Source: an uncultured Bacteroidales bacterium
GTDB lineage: Bacteria; Bacteroidota; Bacteroidia; Bacteroidales; UBA932
Reading direction: 5' to 3'
Assembly (NCBI GenBank): GCA_945948555.1
Contig: CAMFBM010000001.1
Coordinates: 1-64,000, forward strand
Length of the DNA: 64,000 bases
In this document: piece by piece, positions 33,234-43,406 of the stretch
How positions within the stretch are numbered: the first letter of the stretch is position 1
How the letters are laid out: each line of letters begins with the position of its first letter
Translations under genes and position numbers: made by a program
Notes under the pieces: generated by a model
What the model was told of the DNA's origin: nothing
Seen by the model: the letters and a program-made list of their open reading frames with translations, nothing else
The model's database searches: none

Positions 33234-35462
33234 ATGAAAATCATAAGCAAAGACAAGAAGTACAACTGGGAGTTTGAGAACATCGGCGGGTCAACCAGAG
33301 TAAAAATCACCTCGGGCGAGGACATCGTACACCTCGAAGAACTTGACCCGAAAATGTGGACAGTACTCTCCTGCCCTGTCAAAGGACTTGAAATTGACGA
33401 GAAGAGCCTTTCCTGCATCGACAATGACCACGACGGCAAAATCAGGGTCAATGACATCATCAGCACTGCCAGGTGGATCACCTCGGCGGTCAGCAATCCC
33501 GACCTGATTCTGGAGGGGAGGGATTCTTTCGACATAGAATCATTCGACAGGGGAAATGCCACAGGTCTGAAGCTGTACAAATCCGCGAAGCAGATTCTTG
33601 AGAATCTAGGGAAGGACGGAAATGTCATCAGTCTTTCCGACACGGCTGACATAGCGGCTATCTTTGCAAAGACCCGTTTCAACGGGGACGGAATCATCAC
33701 GGAGGCATCCTCCGACGAAGTTTCAGACAAAGAGGCCATTGCAAGCATCATTGCGACAGTCGGGAGCGTTACTGACCGAAGCGGTGCACCCGGAATCAAT
33801 GCAGACCTCATTGCATCATTTTACCAGGCCCTTGCAGACTGGACTGAATGGTCGCAAGGATGCGTGAAGGCTCCTTACGGAGAACAGACAGACAAGGTCA
33901 TAGGGGCTTTCAACGCCCTGAATCCGAAGGTGAGGGACTATTTCATGCGATCACGCCTTGCAGCATTCTCTCCTGCAAGCACAGCGTCCCTGGACGTTCA
34001 GACCTCACGGATTGAAAGCATCAGCTCGGAGAACCTCGCAGAACAGACCTCTGAAATTGCCACATACCCTCTTCTGCACATCGGCACAGACGGGGTGATT
34101 GACCTGAGCGAGCCGGTAAACCCTGCCTGGGCGTCACAGTTCGGTTTCATTCGCACTGCGGCATTCGCCGACAGGAAGACAATCACGGAAGAAGACTGGA
34201 ATGCCCTTGAAGCAAGTTTTGCAGACTACACCGCCTGGAAAGCATCCAGGAAGGGAGCCGAGGTGGAATCACTCGGGGCCGAAAAGATTGCCTCCCTGCT
34301 TGAGGCTGACAGAAAGGCTGTCCTGCTGGAACTCGTGGAGAAAGATGCCACCCTTGCCGAAGAGGCTTCCGACATTGAGAATGTGGACAAGTTCCTCCAC
34401 ATTTTCCGTGACTTCGGAAGGCTTTTGAGGAATTTCGTAACCTTCCAGGACTTTTACGACAAAGACAGCAGAACAAAGTCGATCTTCCAGTCTGGAACCC
34501 TGATAATTGACCAGAGGGCCTGCCATTTCTGTATGAAGGTTGACGACATGGCAAAACACAACACTATGGCTCCGGCCAGCGGGATGTACCTGCTCTACTG
34601 CGACTGCACGACTAAGGACAAGGCAGGCAAGCTCCAGATTGTCGCCGCCGTGACAGTTGGAGACGTCGGAGACCTCTCCGTGGGCAAGAATGCCATCTAC
34701 TATGACAACGCCGGAGTGGAATGGGATGCGGTCATCACCAAAATCATCGACAATCCAATCAGCATTGCCCAGGCATTCTGGTCGCCTTACAGGAGGATGG
34801 CTACCGCTATCGAGAACCTCATCAACAAGAATGCTGCCGAGAAGGATTCAGCAGTGATGAAGGATATGAATGCCAAACTCACTGAAGCCAAAGACCTTAA
34901 ACCGGACGGAAACAAGGAGGCCGTTCCTTTTGACATCGGAAAGTTCGCGGGAATCTTTGCAGCCCTGGGAATGGCTGTCGGAATGATCGGTACCGCCCTT
35001 GCAAGCCTCGTCAAAGGATTTGTCAGTCTGACGTGGTGGCAGGTCATTCTCGCGTTCCTCGGTATTATGCTTGTCATTTCAGGACCTGCAATGATTATGG
35101 CCTGGTTGAAACTCCGCAGGCGAAACATCGCTCCACTGCTCAATGCCAACGGCTGGGCAATCAACGCCTCATCAAAAATCAGCATACTCTTCGGGGAGAC
35201 TCTGACGGACATCGCCAGGTTCCCGAAACTGAAGCTGAAAGACCCTTATGCGAAAAAAGGCGTGGCTCCGTGGAAAAGATGGACAATCAGCATTGCCTGC
35301 CTGATTGTCGTACTTGTGGTGCTTTGGCTTTGCAACCTTTTCGCCTGGGCAAAGCTGCCTTCTGCCCTGCCTTGCTTCAATTCCGAACAGACTGAAACGG
35401 TCGTTGAAGAATGTGTACCGTCGGAAGATGCGGCCACTGGAGCTGAGGTTGTCGCTGAATAA
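33234..35462 (+). CDS. uncharacterised EF-hand-like, Cys-motif membrane protein
   Basis: 742 residues; I do not recognise the family. Residues 63-74 are an EF-hand loop (DNDHDGKIRVND, with calcium ligands at positions 1, 3, 5 and 12). Degenerate loops occur near 148-159 (NGDGIIT) and 284-292 (GTDGVIDLS). A possible metal site is formed by CHFC (Cys430, Cys433) and CDC (Cys456, Cys458). Three membrane helices lie near 571-593, 602-624 and 684-704, with a charged segment between (LKLRRRN). No signal peptide, so the long N-terminal part is probably cytoplasmic. It starts 5 bases after the glycosylase-like gene, so the two are likely co-transcribed. Confidence 0.7.
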   Translation: MKIISKDKKYNWEFENIGGSTRVKITSGEDIVHLEELDPKMWTVLSCPVKGLEIDEKSLSCIDNDHDGKIRVNDIISTARWITSAVSNPDLILEGRDSFDIESFDRGNATGLKLYKSAKQILENLGKDGNVISLSDTADIAAIFAKTRFNGDGIITEASSDEVSDKEAIASIIATVGSVTDRSGAPGINADLIASFYQALADWTEWSQGCVKAPYGEQTDKVIGAFNALNPKVRDYFMRSRLAAFSPASTASLDVQTSRIESISSENLAEQTSEIATYPLLHIGTDGVIDLSEPVNPAWASQFGFIRTAAFADRKTITEEDWNALEASFADYTAWKASRKGAEVESLGAEKIASLLEADRKAVLLELVEKDATLAEEASDIENVDKFLHIFRDFGRLLRNFVTFQDFYDKDSRTKSIFQSGTLIIDQRACHFCMKVDDMAKHNTMAPASGMYLLYCDCTTKDKAGKLQIVAAVTVGDVGDLSVGKNAIYYDNAGVEWDAVITKIIDNPISIAQAFWSPYRRMATAIENLINKNAAEKDSAVMKDMNAKLTEAKDLKPDGNKEAVPFDIGKFAGIFAALGMAVGMIGTALASLVKGFVSLTWWQVILAFLGIMLVISGPAMIMAWLKLRRRNIAPLLNANGWAINASSKISILFGETLTDIARFPKLKLKDPYAKKGVAPWKRWTISIACLIVVLVVLWLCNLFAWAKLPSALPCFNSEQTETVVEECVPSEDAATGAEVVAE

Positions 35463-35510
35463 CAACGGCAGATATGAATATATATTTCTAAATATTAAAT
35501 AAATATTTTG

Positions 35511-36158
35511 ATGAAAATACAGAAAAATTCAGTAGTTGAACTGACCTACGAACTCGAAGTTGACGGTCAGATAGCGGACAGATGTCCGGTTGAAAGGCCC
35601 CTTGACTACATCCAGGGAACAGGTTCCCTCCTCCCGAAATTTGAGGAGAATCTTGAGGGACTTGAGCCGGGCGACAATTTCAAATTCACCCTTTCTCCTG
35701 ATGAAGGCTATGGCAGACGCGACCCGGACAGAGTGATTGAACTGCCGAAAGAGGCATTTATGGTAAACGGGGATATGCGCGAGGACCTGATGAAACCGGG
35801 GACCACAGTTCCACTTCTCAACCACGCGGGACAGGTGGTGCCAGGTCTTGTGGTCAGCGTCAATGAGACTACCGTAACAATCGATGTGAACTCCCCTATG
35901 GCGGACAAAACCCTCAATTTTTCAGGAAGCATTCTTTCAGTGAGGGAGGCTACTGAGAAGGAACTGACCGAGGGGTTGCACGGGGAATACCTTCACAGCA
36001 ACTGCGGGTGCGGAGGTTGCGGAGGGCATCACGGCGAAGGACACGGATGCAGCGGATGTGGTGAAGGCAGATGCGGTGAAGGAGGGTGCGGTGAAGGAGG
36101 ATGCGGTTCCGACTGTGGCGGACATCACGACGGAGGCTGCTGCCACTCTAAAGAATAA
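35511..36158 (+). CDS. slyD: SlyD-type FKBP peptidyl-prolyl isomerase with Cys/His-rich tail
   Basis: 215 residues from the ATG at 35511. FKBP domain with inserted flap (1-about 150): SVVELTYELEVDGQIADRCP, PKFEENLEGLEPGDNFKFTLSPDEGYG and VPLLNHAGQVVPGLVV. The last 50 residues are Gly, Cys and His (CGCGGCGGHHGEGHG), as in SlyD proteins that bind nickel or zinc. Role: cytoplasmic chaperone and metal donor for metalloenzymes. The EamA gene follows after 5 bases. Confidence 0.92.
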   Translation: MKIQKNSVVELTYELEVDGQIADRCPVERPLDYIQGTGSLLPKFEENLEGLEPGDNFKFTLSPDEGYGRRDPDRVIELPKEAFMVNGDMREDLMKPGTTVPLLNHAGQVVPGLVVSVNETTVTIDVNSPMADKTLNFSGSILSVREATEKELTEGLHGEYLHSNCGCGGCGGHHGEGHGCSGCGEGRCGEGGCGEGGCGSDCGGHHDGGCCHSKE

Positions 36159-36163
36159 GAAAT

Positions 36164-37117
36164 ATGTGGCTTGTCCTGGCGTTCGTGTCCGCGACCCTGC
36201 TGGGCTTCTATGACACTGCAAAAAAAGCGGCGTTGAAAGACAATGCGGTAATCCCCGTACTGTTTCTCAACACCGTTTTTTCCACACTGATCTTCTCACC
36301 CTTCATCATATCCTCCCTCTGTGAAGGTGGACTGAATCCCGGTGTTGCATCCTCTTCAGGTTCGGCCATCCCGGGAGTTTCCGGCAAAGATCTTTCAGGA
36401 ATGGCTGACTTCGGGATGACCCTCGGGAAAGCACACCTGATGGTATTCGCCAAATCCTGTATCGTACTGACTTCCTGGTTGTTCGGCTATTTCGGGCTGA
36501 AACATCTCCCGATTACGATTGTAGGCCCGATCAACGCCACAAGACCAATCCTGGTACTGCTCGGAGCGATGGTCCTTTTCGGCGAAAGATTGAATCTCTG
36601 GCAATGGGGAGGTGTGATTCTCGCAATGATTTCCCTCTTTCTTCTGAGCCGCTCAAGCAAAAAGGAAAATGTGGATTTCGCGAACAACAAATGGATCTGG
36701 TTCATTGCAATCTCCGCCCTGACAGGAGCATGCAGCGGACTGTACGACAAACACATAATGCGGTTTCTTGACGCTTCCTTCGTCCAGGGCTGGTACAATT
36801 TCTACCAGATGCTCATAATGGGTGTGATGATGCTCGCCATCTGGATGCCCGGCAGAAGCAACACCACACCGTTCCACTGGTCGTGGGCAATCCTGCTGAT
36901 TTCAATCTTCATCTCCGCCGCAGACTATGCCTACCTGACGGCCCTCAGGCAGCCCGACTCGATGATTTCCGTAGTCTCCCTGATCAGAAGAGGCTCGGTG
37001 ATAGTCTCCTTCCTGTGTGGTGCCGTCCTATTCAAGGAGCGCAACCTCAAAGCAAAAGCCCTCGACCTTGTCTTCATCCTAATCGGAATGATTCTCATCT
37101 GGATCGGCTCCAGGTGA
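36164..37117 (+). CDS. EamA-family (drug/metabolite) transporter
   Basis: 317 residues, about ten membrane helices in two EamA repeats (about 1-165 and 185-315). The paired motif appears in each half: GPINATRPILVLLGAMVLFGERLN and SLIRRGSVIVSFLCGAVLFKERN. A cytoplasmic/periplasmic metabolite carrier, substrate unknown. It starts 5 bases after slyD and ends 3 bases before the convergent coaE stop. Confidence 0.9.
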   Translation: MWLVLAFVSATLLGFYDTAKKAALKDNAVIPVLFLNTVFSTLIFSPFIISSLCEGGLNPGVASSSGSAIPGVSGKDLSGMADFGMTLGKAHLMVFAKSCIVLTSWLFGYFGLKHLPITIVGPINATRPILVLLGAMVLFGERLNLWQWGGVILAMISLFLLSRSSKKENVDFANNKWIWFIAISALTGACSGLYDKHIMRFLDASFVQGWYNFYQMLIMGVMMLAIWMPGRSNTTPFHWSWAILLISIFISAADYAYLTALRQPDSMISVVSLIRRGSVIVSFLCGAVLFKERNLKAKALDLVFILIGMILIWIGSR

Positions 37118-37120
37118 GAA

Positions 37121-37747
37121 TCAACGGACAATCTCTCTCAGCACAGCATCCACCCTGGCCTTGAGAGTTGCCATATCCGAGTCATTTACAATCACATAAT
37201 CCACGCCCGGAAAGGTTTCACCATTGGATATGTCTTTGAAAAGTCTCTGGTTTTCCATCCTTCTTTCAATGGCATCCCTCTCCGCCCGGTCACGCCTGCA
37301 AGCCCTTTCAAGGCGCAGGGCAAAGGGGGCGTCCACAAGGATTACCTTGTCGGCGACATTCCGGAAAAGCGGCTTCTCTAGAATGATGGCGGACTCTATC
37401 GCGACAACCCGGAATCCCTCCTTCTCACGCTGTTCCCGCCACCTGAGGAAATCCTCAAGAACGGCCGGATGCACGAGAGCCTCAAGGGCAGAAAGGGCTT
37501 TCGGATTTGAAAACACAATGGAAGCCAATGCCTTGCGGTCAATTTTCCCTTCACTGTCAAGGACATTGGTCTGCGGGGAGAAAACGGACATAGCCTGTGC
37601 AATCTGACGGGTCAGGCTTCTGTCGGAGTCGTAGAGATTCCTGGTCCTCGAATCAGAATCATAGACCGGCACACCGCATTCGGTCAAAATCAAACAGACA
37701 GCGGATTTTCCGCTGCCAATGCCCCCTGTGACTGCAAGTGTTATCAT
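37121..37747 (-). CDS. coaE: dephospho-CoA kinase
   Basis: 208 residues from the ATG at 37747, which overlaps the YbbR-protein stop by 4 bases; a 37765 start would be non-coupled and adds MYCCRT. P-loop TGGIGSGKSAVC, then YDSDSRTRNLYD, VHPAVLEDFLRW and RACRRDRAERDAIERRM. It adds the last phosphate of coenzyme A. Normal length. Confidence 0.96.
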   Translation of the reverse strand: MITLAVTGGIGSGKSAVCLILTECGVPVYDSDSRTRNLYDSDRSLTRQIAQAMSVFSPQTNVLDSEGKIDRKALASIVFSNPKALSALEALVHPAVLEDFLRWREQREKEGFRVVAIESAIILEKPLFRNVADKVILVDAPFALRLERACRRDRAERDAIERRMENQRLFKDISNGETFPGVDYVIVNDSDMATLKARVDAVLREIVR

Positions 37748-38718
37748 AGTCCGGCAACAATACATTCGGCAACCTGATGGTCAACGGTGCAGTCGATTAT
37801 CCCCCCGGGCAGGTCCGAGTTTCTGATGACGCATCTTCCTGTCCTGGAGTTGACGAAATCCTCATAGTCCACAAAAAATTCCACCGTCCCGGCCTCATCC
37901 GGACCGTATGGGTAGCGGCATTTGAAAGTAGCGTTGACCGATGAAGGGTAGATGGTCATCTCCTTGCCCGCAGGGAGATTCCTCACATTCACGGGAACCT
38001 GCCTGACAACTTCCACAAACCTTACGGCAGAAATCGAATACCTCACGGCATCCTCTGAGAATCTCACTTTCCTGATTTTGTCCAGTTTCAGGACCCCGTG
38101 CAGGTCCGAATCTATTTCCGAGACCTTCAGAGGCTCCGTGAAGACGAAATCCATGTTCCCGATCCTTTCCGGCTCGCCATAGACAGTGACAGAGTCAGGC
38201 TCGATTCGGATACCGCCCAGCATTGCGTACTGAGGAGCAAATTCCAGTTCATGAACCGGAACCACCGGCAGTCTGCGGTGGGTTTCGAAAGGGAAATGGA
38301 AAAAGAGAGTGTCAGTCACGAAATACTCAAGTGTGACATTTTCCCCGAAAATGATGTGGGCATATTCCTGAAGGTCATCCGAGGTCACGTAGAACACCTC
38401 GTCGGAAGACTTCAGAGGGCGCATCCTGCTGAAATTGACATCCACAGGAGAAGCCTTTCCGAAAATCCTGAGCCTCAGGATGTCGAATCCCCTCATCCTG
38501 CACCGGGCGACCACCGTGTTCCTGTCCGCCGAGACATCCGTATGCCCTTCCAATCCGCAATGCGCGATGACAGGGACCTGGATGAAATCATTGTACTTCA
38601 GCGAAAGGTTGTGGATAAGCCATATACTGAACGCCAGCAGGAGAGACATCAAAAAAACTGGCAGGTCTCTCCCGCTGATATTCAACAGTCCGGCTATTTT
38701 CTTCAGAAATTTCTTCAC
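37744..38718 (-). CDS. YbbR-like domain protein
   Basis: 324 residues: one N-terminal membrane helix (about 18-38), then repeated YbbR-like beta domains outside the cytoplasm (for example SVTVYGEPERIGNMDFVFTEPLKVSEI). In Firmicutes the related CdaR controls a di-adenylate cyclase; no cyclase gene is adjacent here. Order nusB, yajC, ybbR, coaE is standard for Bacteroidetes. It lies 66 bases after yajC. Confidence 0.85.
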   Translation of the reverse strand: MKKFLKKIAGLLNISGRDLPVFLMSLLLAFSIWLIHNLSLKYNDFIQVPVIAHCGLEGHTDVSADRNTVVARCRMRGFDILRLRIFGKASPVDVNFSRMRPLKSSDEVFYVTSDDLQEYAHIIFGENVTLEYFVTDTLFFHFPFETHRRLPVVPVHELEFAPQYAMLGGIRIEPDSVTVYGEPERIGNMDFVFTEPLKVSEIDSDLHGVLKLDKIRKVRFSEDAVRYSISAVRFVEVVRQVPVNVRNLPAGKEMTIYPSSVNATFKCRYPYGPDEAGTVEFFVDYEDFVNSRTGRCVIRNSDLPGGIIDCTVDHQVAECIVAGL

Positions 38719-38784
38719 AGTTTTCTTCCTATGTACGCCTCAACCCCGGAATCGTCAAGGAGTCAGATTGACTTTCAGAATCTC

Positions 38785-39105
38785 CTACTGCTGCTGGGCA
38801 TCGGAGAAATCCTTTACCACGGAATTTTTGTCAACCTTGATTTTGACATTGCTGTCAACCTCAAGCAGAAGGGTCTTTTCCTTGATCTCAACCACAGTAC
38901 CGTAAATACCGCCTATGGTCACTACCTTGTCGCCCTTTGACAGTCCGTCACGGAACTTCTGGAGTTCCTTCTGCTGCTTACGCTGAGGGCGGATCATGAA
39001 GAACCACATTACAACAATGATGAGGATGAGCATCACCCACATAGTCCATCCGCCTCCCTGAGGCTGGGCAGCTTCCGCCGCCTGAAGAAGAATCATATAA
39101 TTCAT
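38785..39105 (-). CDS. yajC: Sec translocase accessory subunit YajC
   Basis: 106 residues. One membrane helix (about 20-40) with MLILIIVVMWFFMIRPQRKQQKE, the typical YajC sequence, then GDKVVTIGGIYGTVVEIKE. It joins the SecDF-YajC complex of the inner membrane. Poly-Gln C-terminus (DAQQQ). Confidence 0.95.
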   Translation of the reverse strand: MNYMILLQAAEAAQPQGGGWTMWVMLILIIVVMWFFMIRPQRKQQKELQKFRDGLSKGDKVVTIGGIYGTVVEIKEKTLLLEVDSNVKIKVDKNSVVKDFSDAQQQ

Positions 39106-39158
39106 ATTCTCAAATATTTGATATTTTTATATATACTCTATGTTTTACCTTTTCCCTC

Positions 39159-40133
39159 TCAGACCGTCTTGCTGATCTTTCCTTCGTTGACAAGACGCAT
39201 AATCACCCTGTCAAGAACGCCGTTCACAAATATACGGCTTTTCGGCGTTCCGTAGAACTTCGAAATCTCCACATACTCGTTGATGGTTACTTTCACAGGA
39301 ATCGTAGGGAGCGTCTCCGCCTCAGCGATTCCACACACTATCAATGACATATCAGTACCGACAATCCTATCCTTCTCCCAATTGGCAAGGCACTCGGAAA
39401 TCATCCCCACATACCTGTCATAGCCGGCAAAGGCATTCTGCAGCAGTTTGTGGACAAAAGCCTTGTCGCTTTCAACGGCCATCTGCCTGGCAGGATTACC
39501 GGTAAGTGAGGCCTTCTTGATGTCGCTGAGGTAAAGCGGAGGCATCGACCAGCGCGCACCCCTGGCAATCGCTTCGAGACTCTTGCAGCAGTATGTGAGG
39601 GCATATGCGAGGTCATCGTTCCAGTACAGGGACATATCTTCCAGAATGAGTGCCAGTTCCCCGTCATCCTCAAACTCCTTCTCGAAAATCTTTATGAACA
39701 GGCGACAGTCCTCGGCAATGGAGGATTCCGGAGATTCCATATATTTCCTGAAATATTCCCTTCCGCAAATGGTGTTGTATATTTTTTTTATTATAAGGTC
39801 ATATTGATCCCAGGAGAACTTTCTCTTTTCCAATGCCTTGCAGAAATCGGGATCGGATTCGAGAAACTTTGCGAGGGCGTTGTCAGCAAACTTCATGTTC
39901 GGATTCCTCTCCTGGTCCGTCGGATTGAATTTTTTCCTTGCTGCCTCAATCCTGTCCCTTGCAACCGCAGTCAAAGGAGAGATTACTCCCATCATAAAGA
40001 CATACAGGTCACGGGTTGCCTCGCAAGACTGGTCCAGCCGGGACTCAGCCTCCTCCAATGAGACATTTCCGGACAACATACTACTGTACAATATCTTGAA
40101 TGCCTTGATTCTTAAAATTCGTCTGTTGAGCAT
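39159..40133 (-). CDS. nusB: transcription antitermination protein NusB (long Bacteroidetes form)
   Basis: 324 residues. It begins LNRRILRIKAFKILYSSMLSGN. The C-terminal half carries the classical NusB fold (LIVCGIAEAETLPTIPVKVTINEYVEISKFYGTPKSRIFVNGVLDRVI). Twice the length of the E. coli protein, as usual in Bacteroidetes. It binds boxA RNA with NusE in rRNA antitermination. A -7 box (TATCTTTG, 40160-40153) lies 19 bases before the start. Confidence 0.93.
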   Translation of the reverse strand: MLNRRILRIKAFKILYSSMLSGNVSLEEAESRLDQSCEATRDLYVFMMGVISPLTAVARDRIEAARKKFNPTDQERNPNMKFADNALAKFLESDPDFCKALEKRKFSWDQYDLIIKKIYNTICGREYFRKYMESPESSIAEDCRLFIKIFEKEFEDDGELALILEDMSLYWNDDLAYALTYCCKSLEAIARGARWSMPPLYLSDIKKASLTGNPARQMAVESDKAFVHKLLQNAFAGYDRYVGMISECLANWEKDRIVGTDMSLIVCGIAEAETLPTIPVKVTINEYVEISKFYGTPKSRIFVNGVLDRVIMRLVNEGKISKTV

Positions 40134-40218
40134 ATTTTCACAAAATTTCCTGCAAAGATATACTCAATTTCAGAAAAATCCTTAATTTTGCAAAGATTTA
40201 CCAAAAAATATACATAAT

Positions 40219-40554
40219 ATGTACAGCGAAGATTACGAAGGGGCAAACGCTCAGGAGCGTTCCGGTGAAGATGTTTTCTCTAAACCTGTCAGGGCTGGGA
40301 AGCGTACATATTTCTTTGATGTCAAGGCGACTAAAGGAAATGACTATTATCTGACAATTACGGAGAGCAAAAGAAGAGTTGATGATGCGGGTCATTTCGC
40401 CTACGACAAGCACAAGATTTTCCTTTACAAGGAAGATTTCGAGAAATTCGTCGAGGGTCTTCAGGAGACAATTGATTTCATCAAGGCAAATTGTCTCAAA
40501 GAGGAAGCCGGAAACGGCGGAGACTTCTCAAATGTGAAATTCGAGGAACTTTAA
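40219..40554 (+). CDS. PUR-family DNA/RNA-binding protein (DUF3276)
   Basis: 111 residues. A single PUR repeat-type domain: FSKPVRAGKRTYFFDVKATKGNDYYLTITESKRR, then HKIFLYKEDFEKFVEGL. Such small proteins dimerise and bind purine-rich single-stranded nucleic acid. Preceded by TAATTTTG at 40193-40200. nadE follows after 7 bases. Confidence 0.88.
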   Translation: MYSEDYEGANAQERSGEDVFSKPVRAGKRTYFFDVKATKGNDYYLTITESKRRVDDAGHFAYDKHKIFLYKEDFEKFVEGLQETIDFIKANCLKEEAGNGGDFSNVKFEEL

Positions 40555-40561
40555 CAACACA

Positions 40562-42559
40562 TTGACACAATTCGGTTTTATCAGGACGGCGGCGGCCGTG
40601 CCCGTGCTGAAGGTTGCTGACCCTTCACACAATGTTGAGGCCATCAAGGCTCTGGCCCGGGAGGCGGAGAGACTCGATGTCTCAATCACGGTTTTTCCGG
40701 AGTTGAGCGTGACAGGATACACCTGTGCAGACCTTTTCCAGCAGAACATTCTTTTGAGACAGGCGGAAAACGGGGTCAGGGAACTTGTTGATTTCAGCAA
40801 GGACATCAAGGGAATCCTCGTCGTGGGTGCCCCGGTGGAATCAGACGGAAGGCTCTACAACTGCGCCATCGTGATCAAAGGCGGAAAAATCAAGGGTATC
40901 GTCCCCAAAATCCATCTCCCCTATTACGGTGAATTTTACGAAAGCCGATGGTTCTCAAGCGGTTCCGATTTTCTTAAGATTTCATCAGAAAGTAAAAGAA
41001 AAATAAAATATGCGGGAGTGGAATGTCCCATATCCCCGAATATCATATTCCAACTCGGAGAGACCTGTTTTGCAGTCGAAATCTGCGAAGACCTCTGGAC
41101 TCCCATACCGCCTTCATCCTACCATGCCCTTGCCGGGGCGGAGATTATCCTGAACCTGTCGGCAAGCAATGAGGTGCTGATGAAGGACATCTACAGGCAA
41201 AACCTCATTTCGCAGCAGTCAGCAAGGACCTTGTCAGGATATGTATATTGCTCGGCAGGATTCGGGGAATCGACCCAGGACCTTGTCTATGCAGGTGTCA
41301 AGGCAATATATGAAAACGGGACCCTGCTTGCAAAGGGAGAGAGGTTCCTGACCGGACCGTCCCTGACCGCGGCCGACATCGACACTGAACGGATCAGGGC
41401 CCAGAGAAGACGTACGGGGACTTTCAGGGGGATGACCCCAGAAGGAAGTGACAGCTCGTTTTCAGACAATTACATTAAGGTACAGATAGAGGATGATGTC
41501 CGCACGGATTTCGCATCGAAACTACTGAGAAAGGTTGATTCTCTGCCTTTCGTTCCCGACGGGCAGGACAAGGACTACAGGTGCAATGAGGTCCTGTCAA
41601 TACAGGTTTCCGGACTGGCTAAGAGGCTATTGCACATCAACTGCCGCAGTGCAGTCATAGGCATTTCCGGAGGGCTTGACAGCACCCTCGCACTGATTGT
41701 CACTGCTCTCGCCTTCGACTACCTCGGATGGGAAAGGAAAAGGATTGTCGGAATCACAATGCCGGGCTATGGAACGACGACCAGGACACGCTCCAACGCC
41801 ACCGACCTGATGGAAGCACTCGGGGTAAGTTCAAGGGAGATTTCCATCAAGGCAGCCTGTGACAGGCATTTCGAGGACATCGGGCACGACCAGTCAGTCC
41901 ACGATGTCACATACGAAAACTCACAGGCACGCGAAAGGACGCAAATCCTGATGGATGTTGCCAACCAGACAGGAGGGATTGTCATCGGGACAGGCGACCT
42001 GTCCGAACTGGCTTTGGGCTGGGCAACCTACAACGGAGACCACATGTCCATGTATGGGGTGAATGTCAGCATTCCGAAGACCCTTGTAAGGCATCTGGTA
42101 AGCTGGGCAGCAGCCAACCATTTCTCCGGGGAAAATTCCGTGGAGGGGCGTAGCGTGAAGGACATCCTTCTCGACATCGTTGACACGCCGATCAGTCCGG
42201 AGTTGCTTCCAGTGGATGCCATGGGCAGGATGACCCAGAAGACCGAAGACCTGGTCGGGCCATACGAACTTCACGATTTTTTCCTGTACTATTTCTTCCG
42301 TTTCGGATTCACCCCGGAAAAAATATTCTTCCTTGCCAGAAAGGCTTTCCCTCAGGATGTTTACAGCGACCAGACCATACAAAAATGGCTGAAGACCTTC
42401 CTGAGAAGATTCTTCAGCCAACAATTCAAAAGAAGCTGCCTTCCGGACGGACCAAAGGTGGGTACCGTCAGTCTCTCTCCCCGTGGGGACTGGAGAATGC
42501 CGTCTGATGCCTCTGCCTCCTCCTGGCTACTTCCCCTTTTCCACCATTCATTACAATGA
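40562..42559 (+). CDS. nadE: glutamine-dependent NAD+ synthase
   Basis: 665 residues. An N-terminal amidase (nitrilase fold) releases ammonia from glutamine: [13 protein letters not shown] with the catalytic Glu, [16 protein letters not shown] with the Lys, and [10 protein letters not shown] with the Cys. The C-terminal synthetase has [13 protein letters not shown]. It makes NAD+ from deamido-NAD+. The start is a TTG at 40562; the residues right after it ([20 protein letters not shown]) match the conserved beginning of the family, and no ATG is available. It overlaps the convergent phosphorylase gene by 9 bases. Confidence 0.95.
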   Translation: MTQFGFIRTAAAVPVLKVADPSHNVEAIKALAREAERLDVSITVFPELSVTGYTCADLFQQNILLRQAENGVRELVDFSKDIKGILVVGAPVESDGRLYNCAIVIKGGKIKGIVPKIHLPYYGEFYESRWFSSGSDFLKISSESKRKIKYAGVECPISPNIIFQLGETCFAVEICEDLWTPIPPSSYHALAGAEIILNLSASNEVLMKDIYRQNLISQQSARTLSGYVYCSAGFGESTQDLVYAGVKAIYENGTLLAKGERFLTGPSLTAADIDTERIRAQRRRTGTFRGMTPEGSDSSFSDNYIKVQIEDDVRTDFASKLLRKVDSLPFVPDGQDKDYRCNEVLSIQVSGLAKRLLHINCRSAVIGISGGLDSTLALIVTALAFDYLGWERKRIVGITMPGYGTTTRTRSNATDLMEALGVSSREISIKAACDRHFEDIGHDQSVHDVTYENSQARERTQILMDVANQTGGIVIGTGDLSELALGWATYNGDHMSMYGVNVSIPKTLVRHLVSWAAANHFSGENSVEGRSVKDILLDIVDTPISPELLPVDAMGRMTQKTEDLVGPYELHDFFLYYFFRFGFTPEKIFFLARKAFPQDVYSDQTIQKWLKTFLRRFFSQQFKRSCLPDGPKVGTVSLSPRGDWRMPSDASASSWLLPLFHHSLQ

Positions 42560-43378
42560 CTCTATCATCTTGGAGAAGAGAAGGGTCATCCTGTCAGCAG
42601 CGGCATCCGCAGCTGCAACAACATCGTCCCCGTCATTGACATAGTCATCGGCATAATCATCGTGAGCCTCATTGGTAATGACGGACATTCCGAAAACAGG
42701 GATAGAACTGTGCCTTGCCACAATCACTTCAGGAATGGTGGACATTCCAACGGCATCCGCTCCGGCAAGCCTGAAGAACTTGTACTCCGCAGGCGTCTCG
42801 TATGACGGCCCCGTTCCGGCGAGATAAACTCCCTTGCGCAACTTCAGTCCCATCTGCGAGGCGATGATCTCAGCCCTCTTGATCAGATTCTGGTCGTAAG
42901 GTCTGGTCATATCGGGGAAGCGCGGCCCGAAATCCTCCATATTCTTACCTATCAATGGATTAGGCAGCAAGTTTATGTGATCCCTGATGATCATCATGTC
43001 TCCGACCTTATAGTCGTAGTTCACTCCGCCGGCCGCATTAGAGACGAAAAGGGCGGAAATGCCCAGAACCTTCATCACCCTGATCGGCAGGGTCACCAGT
43101 TCCATCGGATAACCCTCATAATAATGGAAACGTCCCTGCATTGCGATGACGAATTTCCCACCGAGTTCACCTGCGATGAAATTGCCCTTGTGACCGATTG
43201 CAGTCGCCTCCGGGAAACCGGGAACGGTCTTGTAGGGAATGACCACCTGGTCGGCAATCTTCTCAGCCAGTTTTCCGAGTCCGCTGCCAAGGACAATACC
43301 GGCAACAGGAGTCCTTTCTCCAATACGCTCGGAGATGAACTTCGCGGCAATATTGATTTTTTCTGTTCTTGGATCCAT
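42551..43378 (-). CDS. purine nucleoside phosphorylase
   Basis: 275 residues of the trimeric PNP/MTAP family. Motifs: [15 protein letters not shown] (phosphate), [57 protein letters not shown] and SVITNEAHD (Asn in the purine pocket, suggesting inosine/guanosine use). It splits purine nucleosides with phosphate in salvage. It follows the amidohydrolase gene by 28 bases on the same strand. Confidence 0.94.
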   Translation of the reverse strand: MDPRTEKINIAAKFISERIGERTPVAGIVLGSGLGKLAEKIADQVVIPYKTVPGFPEATAIGHKGNFIAGELGGKFVIAMQGRFHYYEGYPMELVTLPIRVMKVLGISALFVSNAAGGVNYDYKVGDMMIIRDHINLLPNPLIGKNMEDFGPRFPDMTRPYDQNLIKRAEIIASQMGLKLRKGVYLAGTGPSYETPAEYKFFRLAGADAVGMSTIPEVIVARHSSIPVFGMSVITNEAHDDYADDYVNDGDDVVAAADAAADRMTLLFSKMIESL

Positions 43379-43406
43379 ATATATAATATTAAATATTCAA
43401 GCCTTT

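Noticed and set aside
36000..36150. GC-rich short tandem repeats, first read as a repeat array
   Set aside because: They code the Gly/Cys/His tail of SlyD in frame; not an independent element.
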